Below, one piece after another: positions 16,878 through 24,928 of a stretch of 64,000 nucleotides of DNA. Each line of letters starts with the position of its first letter. The stretch's first letter is position 1. The stretch is taken from contig CAZHRR010000001.1 of the NCBI GenBank assembly GCA_964534955.1, positions 1 through 64,000 on the forward strand, read 5' to 3'. The notes beneath the pieces are model-generated. The model did no database searches. It worked only from the letters and a program-made list of their open reading frames with translations, and was not told the origin of the DNA. The DNA comes from UBA2128 sp964534955. Lineage in GTDB: Bacteria > Fidelibacterota > Marinisomatia > Marinisomatales > UBA2128. The position numbers and the translations under genes were made by a program.

Positions 16878-17944
16878 ACCAAGTAGCCCCATAGAGTCAT
16901 AATAATTATATAGACAATCAATATTAAGCCAAACCAATTCCAAAACCTTGAGCGAAGACCAGTTTTAGCTTTACGGTCTAAAAAGGGTACAAAAAACCAA
17001 ACAAGACCACCCAAAGCAAAAAGTGTGATCCCGAGCAGTTCTCCTTCCATAAACCAGACATGGGCAGGGATTAACTTAAGTGTTTGAAACATGAACACAA
17101 AATACCACTCAGGACGAATACCAGCCGGAGCGGGAGCTAAAGGATCCGCTTTTTCACCCAATTCCCACGGGAAGAACACTGCAAGTAAAGCAATAATATT
17201 GAGCACAATCAACCACACCATGAAATCACGCAAGACAAAATCAGGAAAGAAGGGGATGGATTTCCGTTTTATATCTGGAGTCACTTCAATTTCCGGTGGT
17301 ACACTCATTCCCTGAACCTGCACCAGTAACAAGTGTATCACCAGAAACACTGTGAAAATACCGGGAATAAGTGCTATGTGGATGCCGTAAAACCTCGTTA
17401 GGGTGGCACCCGTCACTTCATCCCCCGCTCTCAGGACACGCAAGAAAAACTCTCCGGCCCAGGGAATAGAACCGGCAATATCGGATCCTACCTTTGTGGC
17501 AAAATAGGCCAATTTATTCCAAGGAAGGAGATAACCGGAAAATCCAAAACCCAGTCCTAACAATAGAAGAATCATACCAGTCATCCAAGTCATCTCACGA
17601 GGTTTCCGATATGCTTTTGCAAAAAACACTGTGAACATATGCAGGAAGACAAACAGAATGAAAAGGTTTGCTGACCAACTATGAACTTCACGAATCAGCC
17701 AGCCAAATTGAACCTTGCCAACGATTAGTTTTACACTTTCAAAAGCAGTCTCTGCTCCAGGCTGGTAGTACAGGACAAGCAGGATTCCCGTCACTAGTTG
17801 GACCGCAAAAAGGAAGAGGGATATTCCACCTAAATAATACCAAACAGTGCCATAGAAAATTGGGACACGCTTTTTTATTGCGAACTGGCGGACGGAATCA
17901 AGTTCAAGCCGTTCACTAACCCATCGGTACAGTTTTGTCATCAT
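16874..17944 (-). CDS. Cytochrome b (b/c1-b6 type, fused with subunit IV region)
   Basis: 356 aa, with about eight membrane helices. The haem b ligands are His88/His102 (HSWSANLFILFVFLH) and His189/His204 (HIALIPGIFTVFLVIH). The 13- and 14-residue spacings are the b6/Gram-positive pattern. The quinol-site motif PEWYF is at 278-282, within the C-terminal (subunit IV-like) half, so one chain carries both halves. It would oxidise quinol and pass electrons to the Rieske protein. No cytochrome c1 or f is encoded; the multihaem cytochromes at both ends of the operon are the likely partners. It overlaps both neighbours by 4 bp. Confidence 0.93.
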   Translation of the reverse strand: MMTKLYRWVSERLELDSVRQFAIKKRVPIFYGTVWYYLGGISLFLFAVQLVTGILLVLYYQPGAETAFESVKLIVGKVQFGWLIREVHSWSANLFILFVFLHMFTVFFAKAYRKPREMTWMTGMILLLLGLGFGFSGYLLPWNKLAYFATKVGSDIAGSIPWAGEFFLRVLRAGDEVTGATLTRFYGIHIALIPGIFTVFLVIHLLLVQVQGMSVPPEIEVTPDIKRKSIPFFPDFVLRDFMVWLIVLNIIALLAVFFPWELGEKADPLAPAPAGIRPEWYFVFMFQTLKLIPAHVWFMEGELLGITLFALGGLVWFFVPFLDRKAKTGLRSRFWNWFGLILIVYIIIMTLWGYLV

Positions 17945-18402
17945 GACTGTTCGATTTTGGCTACAATTACTTTATCGTTTTTAACGAACACATCAAACCG
18001 ACCTAGTGGGCGAGGTGGTGGGCCGGAGATATTACGTCCTTCAACATCATACAATCCATTATGACAAGCACACCAGACAAGTTCAGTCTCTGGCGTAAAT
18101 TGAACAGTGCAGTCCAAATGTGTACAGGTTGCTTCCATAGCTTTGAACTCACCGTTTTTCTTCCTCAACACTAGAACTGGCTTCCGCCCCATTCGGATAA
18201 TCTTAGATGAACTATTCGGAAAGCCATCAATCACTCCTACTTCTACCTGATTGATATTCAGATCAGGAACACGTGGTGGAATAAGGTATCTGAACACCGG
18301 ATAGAGGATACTCCCCATCCACGCAATCACGCCACCGCGAATCATCCATTCAAGGAAGGATCTCCGGCTGGGAGGTTTGCTATTACTCATAATGTTCGTC
18401 AC
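17941..18402 (-). CDS. Rieske iron-sulfur protein
   Basis: 153 aa from GTG 18402; an ATG four codons later (18390) is possible. N-terminal SRRSFLEWM (12-20) resembles a Tat signal and is followed by the membrane anchor (GGVIAWMGSILYPVFRYLI). The 2Fe-2S boxes are CTHLDC (93-98) and CACHNG (111-116), with the two ligand Cys/His pairs and the disulfide cysteines all present. The loop before Pro-rich GPPPRPLG (~127-134) is the standard 'Pro loop'. It pairs with the adjoining cytochrome b as the core of a quinol:cytochrome c oxidoreductase. Confidence 0.93.
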   Translation of the reverse strand: MTNIMSNSKPPSRRSFLEWMIRGGVIAWMGSILYPVFRYLIPPRVPDLNINQVEVGVIDGFPNSSSKIIRMGRKPVLVLRKKNGEFKAMEATCTHLDCTVQFTPETELVWCACHNGLYDVEGRNISGPPPRPLGRFDVFVKNDKVIVAKIEQS

Positions 18403-18404
18403 GT

Positions 18405-19007
18405 CTATTTCTCTACCGCCTCTGCTTCACGAAACCCATCTGGATAAGGATGCGCAATTATATGATAGCTCTCTTTATAGTCGAATCCATTAAAACTGGG
18501 AGCATCGGAGTTATGACACTGCAGGCACACTTCTTCAGATGGTACAAACATACCCAATTCTTCCCCATCCAGCACACCTTGGAAAATGGCTTCCATCTTT
18601 TTCTTAGATTTATATTCGCTGCCGGGGCCATGACAAACTTCACATCCAACGCCTTGCAGTCCTGTCATACGCTTAACATCCTTCGCAGGTCTGCCTCTAC
18701 TGTCAACCTGATCCCAGAAGACAGCGTCTTTTATTTCATAGCCACCATTCTCGAATCCTGTCGTATGACAAATTACACACTCAGGAGCTTCCCATGGATT
18801 ACCTTTTATGCCATGTTCATTAGCCACCTGTATAGCCTCATCAGTCTTTAGCGTCTCAAATGCGTGTGCATGATTTGTTTTTTCCCATACTTTATACTGA
18901 GCACCGCTGGAGGATTTCCTGTGGCACGCTTTACACTTATGGCTCCCCACATACTCCTGCCCATAAATCGTAACCGTAAGAACCAATAGAGCAAGCAGCT
19001 TATTCAT
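18405..19007 (-). CDS. Cytochrome c554-like tetrahaem cytochrome
   Basis: 200 aa. Signal peptide MNKLLALLVLTVTIYGQ, then four CxxCH motifs: CKACH, CVICH, CEVCH and CLQCH. The opening YVGSHKCKACH, with HAHAFETL shortly after, and the CHTTGFENGGYE and GVGCEVCHGPGSEY stretches are typical of the cytochrome c554 family (PF13435 type). In nitrifiers c554 takes electrons from hydroxylamine oxidoreductase, and here the gene directly follows an HAO-family gene. It starts after a GAGGT site and precedes the Rieske gene by 2 bp. Confidence 0.8.
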   Translation of the reverse strand: MNKLLALLVLTVTIYGQEYVGSHKCKACHRKSSSGAQYKVWEKTNHAHAFETLKTDEAIQVANEHGIKGNPWEAPECVICHTTGFENGGYEIKDAVFWDQVDSRGRPAKDVKRMTGLQGVGCEVCHGPGSEYKSKKKMEAIFQGVLDGEELGMFVPSEEVCLQCHNSDAPSFNGFDYKESYHIIAHPYPDGFREAEAVEK

Positions 19008-19049
19008 TTAAGTACCTCTATTTGAAGTTACATTAATGTCCTTTAATAA

Positions 19050-19073
19050 GAATGCCCTACTGAAGTAAGGCAT
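19050..19073. terminator. Intercistronic stem-loop between HAO-like and c554-like genes
   Basis: GAATGCC-C-TACT-GA-AGTA-A-GGCATTC forms a 7+4-bp stem with one mismatch pair. No long T-run follows on the minus strand, so a processing/stability hairpin or partial terminator, giving more HAO-like than downstream message, is more likely than full termination. Confidence 0.45.
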
Positions 19074-19104
19074 TCAAGTTAAGGAGAATAATCTTGTCCC
19101 TCAA

Positions 19105-20379
19105 TTATTTAAACAGCTTTGAGAATATTCCTTTTTTATGTGATTCCCTTATCTCTTTTGCCATCTCTCTGATTTCTGTAAGGTCCATGATCATTTCATT
19201 CCAGCCATACCACAACGTGTAATCTGGATTGTTATGAAATGCCCCCTGGAACAGACGCATCCGATGTTTCAGATGCATGACGAATAGCGTCTGTTCAATA
19301 GAAGTTGGTGCATCGTGGAAAGTTAGAAGATCCGGGAAATTGTAGCTGTAGTTCTCCGGTTTTACTAACAATCCCTCTTCGTACAGCCCTGCAATAATTC
19401 TGATGGCTTCTGCTAACAGTTCATCGCCTCTGCGAATAATGTCATCACCCTTTTCCAGCTCTGCCCTCGCATAATTCTCGGAATGACATTCACTGCACAC
19501 AGCGATCATTTTGTTACGTTCTTTATCAAATTCCTCGGCGCTTAATCTCGCTACTTGAGCTCCGGCAACCACATCAAGCCTCCCCGTGGGATTGCCTTCT
19601 GGATCCAACACACCAAGTGCCTGAAGAATCGTAACACGGTCAGCCCACCATTCATCACTCTCGCCGGGATAAGGTGCCAATCCATTTGTACGCACCGCCA
19701 GGAATCCCCAGGCAGTCCTGACTTCGTGATCACCATCAACCATGTGGCAAGTCTGACAGGTGGGAGCAGCGGCATCCTCAGGAAGAATCCCATTCTGCTT
19801 CAGGAGGTAACGTACTCCATGTTTTGAGGATGAGTACATTTCCCACTGTGGATGATCAAATCCCATATGACAGGTTTGACAAGCTTGCGGCTGACGGGCT
19901 TCTTCCAATGAAAACACATGGCGGGTATGACAAGCATCACAGGAGGCAGAACCAAATGTGTGACCATCTGCTTTTAGCTGACTGATTTCATCCTCTGATT
20001 TTATTCCGATTTTATGACAGCCGCCGCACCCTTTTCCACCATCAATAAGTTCCATAGGCTTGAAGTGGGTAGTGGGCATAGCTTTCATGGCAGCCCAGGC
20101 AATTGAATGCTTCCCAGCTTTATATTGGCTGACCTGATCCTCATGACACTCCGCACAGGTTTCAGGTGTGGGAATCCCAGCCATTGAAAAATCATCGTTA
20201 GTGGTGTGATCTTCACCGTGACAGGCAATACAGTCAATTTCCTCACCAGAGTGTTTGCTAAGTTGCCAGTCGTTTACAACCCCAGGCGTGATTTCTGTAT
20301 GACATTCAATACAAGTATCTGCTGAAACAAATTGAGTTGCTAATAACAACACTACAGGCAGAAAAAGTAGTTTTTTCAT
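19105..20379 (-). CDS. HAO-family octahaem cytochrome c
   Basis: 424 aa from ATG 20379, with GGAGGGAATA as ribosome site. Signal peptide MKKLLFLPVVLLLATQFVSA. Eight CxxCH: CIECH, CIACH, CAECH, CGGCH, CDACH, CQTCH, CQTCH, CSECH. The stretches CQTCHMGFDHPQWEMYSSSK, AWGFLAVRTNG, ILQALGVLDPEGNPTGRL and FHNNPDYTLWYGW are those I know from hydroxylamine-oxidoreductase-like octahaem proteins, especially the bacterial (epsilon-type) HAO group. Members oxidise hydroxylamine (when a C-terminal Tyr crosslinks the active haem) or reduce nitrite/hydroxylamine. I cannot place that Tyr with certainty; FQGAFHNNPDY suggests the reductive, non-crosslinked type. No ammonia monooxygenase is in the window. Confidence 0.85.
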   Translation of the reverse strand: MKKLLFLPVVLLLATQFVSADTCIECHTEITPGVVNDWQLSKHSGEEIDCIACHGEDHTTNDDFSMAGIPTPETCAECHEDQVSQYKAGKHSIAWAAMKAMPTTHFKPMELIDGGKGCGGCHKIGIKSEDEISQLKADGHTFGSASCDACHTRHVFSLEEARQPQACQTCHMGFDHPQWEMYSSSKHGVRYLLKQNGILPEDAAAPTCQTCHMVDGDHEVRTAWGFLAVRTNGLAPYPGESDEWWADRVTILQALGVLDPEGNPTGRLDVVAGAQVARLSAEEFDKERNKMIAVCSECHSENYARAELEKGDDIIRRGDELLAEAIRIIAGLYEEGLLVKPENYSYNFPDLLTFHDAPTSIEQTLFVMHLKHRMRLFQGAFHNNPDYTLWYGWNEMIMDLTEIREMAKEIRESHKKGIFSKLFK

Positions 20380-20655
20380 TATTCCCTCCATTTTTTTCTA
20401 TGAACACATGTTACTATTTACTGACAAGCAGGTCGGAAAATAAATACACTGAAAGTAGATTGCAATATATTTCGGACAAAGAAATCCGGATATATTATTT
20501 AAGCTATCAGTAAGTGGCCTTTAATCAAGGCTAATGACCAGTAAATCTATGTCATTTTCAATGGCAATGACCAATTGAAATCACACTAAAGTGCCATAAG
20601 GAAGTTTGATTGAAACAGAATAATCATTACTTTAGAGTAACTTTAGGAGAGGATA
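20380..20655. promoter_or_regulatory. Divergent promoter region of the HAO-like operon
   Basis: 276 bp between the HAO-like gene (minus) and the 122-aa gene (plus); both promoters must lie here. AT-rich, with a short CGGA...TCCG stem (~20434-20448). I could not fix -35/-10 elements or an FNR/NnrR-like site. Confidence 0.4.
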
Positions 20656-21024
20656 ATGGCATTCGCAGACCCCAGCAAGATGATGAAGATTGAAGATATC
20701 GTCAATGATGTTGTACTCATCGTTGTAGAAAATGCCGAAGGACTGGCTACTGCCGGTATCGACCAGGATAGATTCTACGCCAAGGTTATTGGTTATGACG
20801 AATTTGGATTGTGGGTAGAGCACCCAAACTTCGAAGTGGTAATATCAGAAGATTCAGAAGGTAAACCCCTTCCTCCGGAAAAAGTGACACGGGAGAAATT
20901 CTGCGCTTCAGTGCAAATACAGTGGCGAAATATTTCTACACTTGTGCACTTCCCTTACCGGGAAGGTTTTGATTTCCCTTCGCCATTCGATCGAAGTATC
21001 GGATTCAACGCTAAAGATAATTAA
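20656..21024 (+). CDS. Conserved-looking hypothetical protein, 122 aa
   Basis: Starts at ATG 20656 with a strong AGGAGAGG site 4 bp upstream. No signal peptide or membrane segment. The sequence (MMKIEDIVNDVVLIVVENAEG, DRFYAKVIGYDEFGLWVEHP, FCASVQIQWRNISTLVHFP) suggests a small beta-barrel/PilZ-like or Sm-like fold: 'V.v.....a.V.gyDe.GlwveHP' is a common way for small-molecule or RNA-binding barrels to read. No family is recognised. Divergent from the HAO-like operon, so it could share its regulation. Confidence 0.65.
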   Translation: MAFADPSKMMKIEDIVNDVVLIVVENAEGLATAGIDQDRFYAKVIGYDEFGLWVEHPNFEVVISEDSEGKPLPPEKVTREKFCASVQIQWRNISTLVHFPYREGFDFPSPFDRSIGFNAKDN

Positions 21025-21044
21025 GCTGTCAGCACTGATCTAAC

Positions 21045-21911
21045 CTATTCGAGCTCCCCGAACAATCGTTTATGCATAATACGGGCAAACGTATAATCCG
21101 GAAGTAGTGCACGAAGAATCAGCCTTAAACGGGACTGACCCCCTATGACATAACGCAGTTTTGGTCTTTTGGTATTGACCACTTTTTGAATTAAAGCAGC
21201 CACATCCTCAGGATTTCCCATCCCATCTTTGGATTTGACCATTCGCCGGAGGTGGTCTCGAAAGGCATTAGTATATTTAAAATAGGGGCTGTTTGAATCT
21301 TCTGACTTTCCAGCCTTATGGGCATTTTCGGTGAAGATCTTGGTTCGGAAAGAGCCGGGTTCGATAAGAACCACATGAATCCCGAACGGTAGCAATTCGT
21401 GATAGAGGCTTTCACTAAACCCCTCCAGGGCGAACTTTGATGCACCATAAGCTCCCAATCCGGGGAATGAGGAACGACCGGATGAGCTGGAAATGTTTAG
21501 GATCTTGATTCCACCATTATTACCGGCAGCAGTTTTGCGCATGAGGGGTAGGGCTACACGAGTCATCTTCTGCACACCGAAAAAGTTTGTCTCCATCTGA
21601 TCGCGGATTTCCTGCTCTGACAAGTCTTCAAAAAAACCTCCTACTGCATAACCGGCATTATTAATGAGGACATCCAGTCGTCCCTCCTCTTGCTCAATCT
21701 GATCCACAGCAGAAACGATTGTAGCATCATCTATAACATCCAGTTCCAGCAGGCGAACCTCCCCGCCCCGGTGTGAGACTTCTTCCAGAAGATCATCCTT
21801 CTTGCCCAAATCCCTCATGGAGGCATAGACCGTATGATCCTCTGAGGCAAGCCTTGCTGCAGCCAGCATGCCGAAACCACTGGAACATCCTGTGATTAGA
21901 ACTACGCTCAT
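21045..21911 (-). CDS. Short-chain dehydrogenase/reductase (classical SDR)
   Basis: 288 aa. TGCSSGFG (8-15) is the cofactor motif TGxxxGxG, NNAG (~84-87) stabilises the central sheet, and Ser (NISSSSG), Tyr and Lys in GAYGASK form the catalytic triad. Length and the long C-terminal extension with the KRLFGEL end resemble SDRs acting on retinol/steroid-like or fatty alcohol substrates, but the substrate cannot be told. Convergent with the 122-aa gene and divergent from the Mth938-like gene. Confidence 0.9.
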   Translation of the reverse strand: MSVVLITGCSSGFGMLAAARLASEDHTVYASMRDLGKKDDLLEEVSHRGGEVRLLELDVIDDATIVSAVDQIEQEEGRLDVLINNAGYAVGGFFEDLSEQEIRDQMETNFFGVQKMTRVALPLMRKTAAGNNGGIKILNISSSSGRSSFPGLGAYGASKFALEGFSESLYHELLPFGIHVVLIEPGSFRTKIFTENAHKAGKSEDSNSPYFKYTNAFRDHLRRMVKSKDGMGNPEDVAALIQKVVNTKRPKLRYVIGGQSRLRLILRALLPDYTFARIMHKRLFGELE

Positions 21912-21975
21912 AGGCTCAATTTATGAAATTTGTGTTGGTCTTGACAAACCTTTGCAGTTGACGTATCTTCATCAT

Positions 21976-22326
21976 ATGAAAGTAGAACTGGTAAGCTTCG
22001 GTGTGCTGGAAATTAACGGTGAACAATATCGGCATGATGTGGTCATTGATAAGGGCAAAATTGAGAAACGTGACAAAACCGCAAGTCGAAAGCGTAAACA
22101 GAAGTTTGCTCATGCTCCATTGACTGCTGAAGAAAATATTCCGTGGGACTGCAAAACGCTTCTCATCGGTACTGGTGCTTATGGCAGGTTGCCCATTACA
22201 AACGATGTACAAGCAGAGGCTGAGAAGAGGGGCATCACTCTGGTAATTGACCTCACGAAAGAAATCTGTAGAAAATTGGCAGTTGATCCATCGGAGACAA
22301 ACGCTATTCTCCATTCTACCTGCTGA
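21976..22326 (+). CDS. Mth938/AAMDC-like (DUF498) domain protein
   Basis: 116 aa from ATG 21976; the frame reads on upstream but overlaps the divergent SDR gene. VELVSFGVLEINGEQYRHDVVI and the core LLIGTGAYGRLPITNDVQAEAEKRGITLVI match the small Mth938-like alpha/beta fold ('p...liiGtG....p...ev...l...gi.v'). Human and archaeal members are structurally known but their enzymatic role is not. Only 64 bp separate it from the SDR start, so the two may share a bidirectional promoter. Confidence 0.75.
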   Translation: MKVELVSFGVLEINGEQYRHDVVIDKGKIEKRDKTASRKRKQKFAHAPLTAEENIPWDCKTLLIGTGAYGRLPITNDVQAEAEKRGITLVIDLTKEICRKLAVDPSETNAILHSTC

Positions 22327-22585
22327 CAACCTGGAGGAATAATATATCAGATATCAGGTCTCCACTCTAAGTCATGCTACTATCCTAAATTATTCATGAG
22401 GGTGTTACCTGACTAAATACGAAAGAGCAATAACAACGTGATTCTTGACCTGCTGCAACTGTACCTTCCTTCAGTAAAGCGAACGAATAATTCGGGTTAG
22501 TTAATTGAACAAATCTTCCATGTTCTAATGAGCGCATGGTCACAACAAAAATGCTGGTGAATAGATCAGACAATAAGGAGATAAC
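22327..22585. other. 259-bp spacer
   Basis: Only the AAGGAGATAACATG ribosome site of the next gene is evident; no gene, repeat or clear promoter is seen. Confidence 0.4.
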
Positions 22586-23056
22586 ATGAAAAGAATACTA
22601 TTTCAACTTTTGGCATTTACCACTCTGACACTAAGTCTACTTCTCGCTAACGATAAATCGTACGGAGAACCGCTAACACTGACAGAATCCACTACTGTCT
22701 CTGCAATATTAGATGATACTGACGCCCATCTAGGCAAAAAAGTGCGCATCGAAGGGATGGTGGTGGATGTCTGCTCTATGCGGGGATGCTGGATGGAAGT
22801 CGCTGGCGATCGTTCCTTTGAAACAATAAAGGTCAAGGTAGATGACGGGGTCATTGTCTTTCCTTTAACAGCTAAAGGAAAAACAGCTATTGTGGAAGGT
22901 GTAGTGGAAAAGCTGGAGTTAAGCCACGAACAGGCAGTAAAAATGAAGAAACATGAAGCTGAAGAAAAGGATGAAAAATTTGACCCGGCCACTATATCTG
23001 AGGAAGACTTAGTTATCTACAGACTGAGAGGTTTAGGGGCAATTATCACTGAGTAG
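22586..23056 (+). CDS. Exported DUF4920-like protein with C-x5-CW motif
   Basis: 156 aa with a signal peptide (MKRILFQLLAFTTLTLSLLLAN). The core VSAILDDTDAHLGKKVRIEG...VDVCSMRGCWMEVAGD, followed by IKVKVDDGVIVFPLTAKGKTAIVEGVVEK, is an OB-like domain of the DUF4920 kind, where the paired cysteines and Trp suggest metal or redox binding in the periplasm. The Lys/Glu-rich segment (~123-140) is probably exposed. It lies 28 bp upstream of a PepSY-like membrane protein, and the two probably form an operon. Confidence 0.7.
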   Translation: MKRILFQLLAFTTLTLSLLLANDKSYGEPLTLTESTTVSAILDDTDAHLGKKVRIEGMVVDVCSMRGCWMEVAGDRSFETIKVKVDDGVIVFPLTAKGKTAIVEGVVEKLELSHEQAVKMKKHEAEEKDEKFDPATISEEDLVIYRLRGLGAIITE

Positions 23057-23084
23057 TAACATTTTACAGGAGAGATACCAACAA

Positions 23085-23791
23085 ATGAAGTGGCGCAAGC
23101 TGAATAACATCTTACATCGTGATCTTGGATACCTTGCCTTTGGGCTAACAATTGTTTATGCAGTCTCCGGGATTGCAGTAAACCATGTAGCAGACTGGAA
23201 TCCAAACTACAAGATAGAAAGAATTCAATCACATATTGATCCACCAGGGGCAGGAGTTGTTGGCAGAGAAATTGTCGCTGCTATCGAGGCGGATTTGGAT
23301 AAAGAAGAGACAGATTTCACATTCTTTCAGGATAGCGAGCGGTCATTAAGCATTTTTCGTGATGGGAGCACTGTTTCTATAGACTTAGTGACTGGTGAAG
23401 TTCGGCAGGAGAAAATAGCTGAGAGGACAGGCATTTACGAANNNNNNNNNNNNNNNNNNNNNNNNNNNNNNNNNNNNNNNNNNNNNNNNNNNNNNNNNNN
23501 NNNNNNNNNNNNNNNNNNNNNNNNNNNNNNNNNNNNNNNNNAGTGACTGGTGAAGTTCGGCAGGAGAAAATAGCTGAGAGGACAGGCATTTACGAAATGA
23601 ACTTCCTGCACCTAAATCACCCGAAAAAGCTGTGGACGTGGATGGCTGATCTCTATGCCGCTGTGTTAGCAATTCTGGCTATTACTGGACTCTTTGTACT
23701 GAAAGGGAAAAAGGGGATCACCGGGCGAGGTGCCTGGCTCTCTGCTGTTGGAATTATCATCCCCATTGTCTTCCTCTGGTTCTACTCATAG
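23085..23791 (+). CDS. PepSY-associated membrane protein (split by assembly gap)
   Basis: The left part reads MKWRKLNNILHRDLGYLAFGLTIVYAVSGIAVNHVADW, a PepSY-TM start in which the 'H.w.g' and first helix are plain. The right part ends with two helices (LYAAVLAILAITGLFVLKG, GIIIPIVFLWFYS). The 100 N at 23442-23541 are flanked by the same 55 nt (23387-23441 and 23542-23596). Removing one copy plus the Ns (155 nt) leaves an uninterrupted 183-aa frame, so the true gene is intact. The family is linked with iron uptake and reductase modules; the role here is unknown. Confidence 0.8.
23387..23596. other. Assembly artefact: 55-nt direct duplication around a 100-N gap
   Basis: The 55 nt ending ...GGCATTTACGAA are identical on both sides of the N run, as when two contigs overlapping by a k-mer are scaffolded without merging. 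It is not a biological repeat. Confidence 0.93.
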
Positions 23792-23853
23792 TGCCAAACA
23801 TACTCATGATTTACACTGCATATCACTCTCTGTTGGTGTAAAATTGCACCCTC

Positions 23854-24828
23854 ATGATCCCAGCGATAGAAGTCCGAAGTCTTACCAAAAATTATAACAA
23901 TGTCCCTGCCCTGCTCGGGATAGATCTCTCCATTCAACCCGGGGAGTTCTACGGGCTGCTGGGGCCCAACGGCGCCGGGAAAACGACAACCATTGGAATC
24001 ATTACCGGGTTAGTCAAGCTTGAAGGGGGATCTATCTCAGTCTTCGGAAGAGATATCGTTCAGGACTTTCGCTACACTCGATCTATGATTGGCGTCTCTC
24101 CTCAGGATTTCACCAGCGACTGGTTCTTCTCCATAGAAAAACTCCTCTATTTTCAAGCGGGGTATTACGGAATTACCCAGAAAGAGGCAGCATCTACTGT
24201 TGAGCGGCTTTTAGAGCAGTTCGGTCTTACTGAAAAGAGAGATTCCAAGATTCGGCAACTGTCGGGAGGCATGAAGCGCCGTTTTCAGATTGCCAAGTCG
24301 CTGGTAAACAACCCAGAGATTCTCATCCTCGACGAACCCACAGCCGGCGTGGATGTGGAACTCCGCAGGATGTTATGGGACTACCTTCGGGAACTGCACC
24401 GCAATGGTAAGACCATCCTCCTCACTACCCACTATATTGAAGAAGCCGAACAGCTTTGCGAGAAGGTGTCTATCATTGATGAAGGCAGGATAGTTTCGGA
24501 AGGAACACCCGAGGAGCTCATCTATTCCCTGGGTAAGGGGTGTGTAGAGGTCCAAGTTTCAGGATGGGAAGCATCTATGGAAGAACAGCTGAGTGATCTT
24601 ACATTTGCTTACGAGCCGTCTGTTGATGGCGGGAGAGTTATCTTCACAGTTGAGAATCCAGAGAAGGAACTGACCCGGATTGTTGATACTCTATCTTCAA
24701 ATGGATGCCACATCCATGAAGTAAGGGTCACCAAATCAAGCCTGGAGGATGTTTTCATCGAACTGACAGGGAAAGCGATAAATGAGCCTGCCCGTCGTAA
24801 TGAAGTGAAGACGGGTGATGAGTGGTAA
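23854..24828 (+). CDS. ABC transporter ATP-binding protein (ABC-2 type)
   Basis: 324 aa. Walker A GPNGAGKTT (37-45), signature LSGGMKRRFQIAKSL (136-150), Walker B ILILDEPTAGVD (156-167) and the switch His in LLTTHYIEEAE. The C-terminal ~80 residues form the DrrA/NodI-like regulatory extension (VEVQVSGW..., VRVTKSSLEDVFIELTGK). It powers the permease gene 100 bp downstream. The set probably exports a lipid, polysaccharide or drug-like molecule. Confidence 0.93.
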   Translation: MIPAIEVRSLTKNYNNVPALLGIDLSIQPGEFYGLLGPNGAGKTTTIGIITGLVKLEGGSISVFGRDIVQDFRYTRSMIGVSPQDFTSDWFFSIEKLLYFQAGYYGITQKEAASTVERLLEQFGLTEKRDSKIRQLSGGMKRRFQIAKSLVNNPEILILDEPTAGVDVELRRMLWDYLRELHRNGKTILLTTHYIEEAEQLCEKVSIIDEGRIVSEGTPEELIYSLGKGCVEVQVSGWEASMEEQLSDLTFAYEPSVDGGRVIFTVENPEKELTRIVDTLSSNGCHIHEVRVTKSSLEDVFIELTGKAINEPARRNEVKTGDEW

Positions 24829-24928
24829 CTAGTGAGCGGTAACTGATAGAGTAGTAAGTAGTACATTGATAAAAAACTAATGAAAATGAAAAATCGCAAA
24901 TAGTAAATCGAAAATTGAAAATTAAAGA
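24829..24928. other. A-rich degenerate spacer between the ABC genes
   Basis: Low-complexity text made of near repeats (GTGAGCGGTAACTGATAGAG..., AAATCGCAAATAGTAAATCG, AAAATTGAAAATTAAAG). The same style of spacer recurs near 47.0 and 47.5 kb. It separates genes that must function together. Confidence 0.5.
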
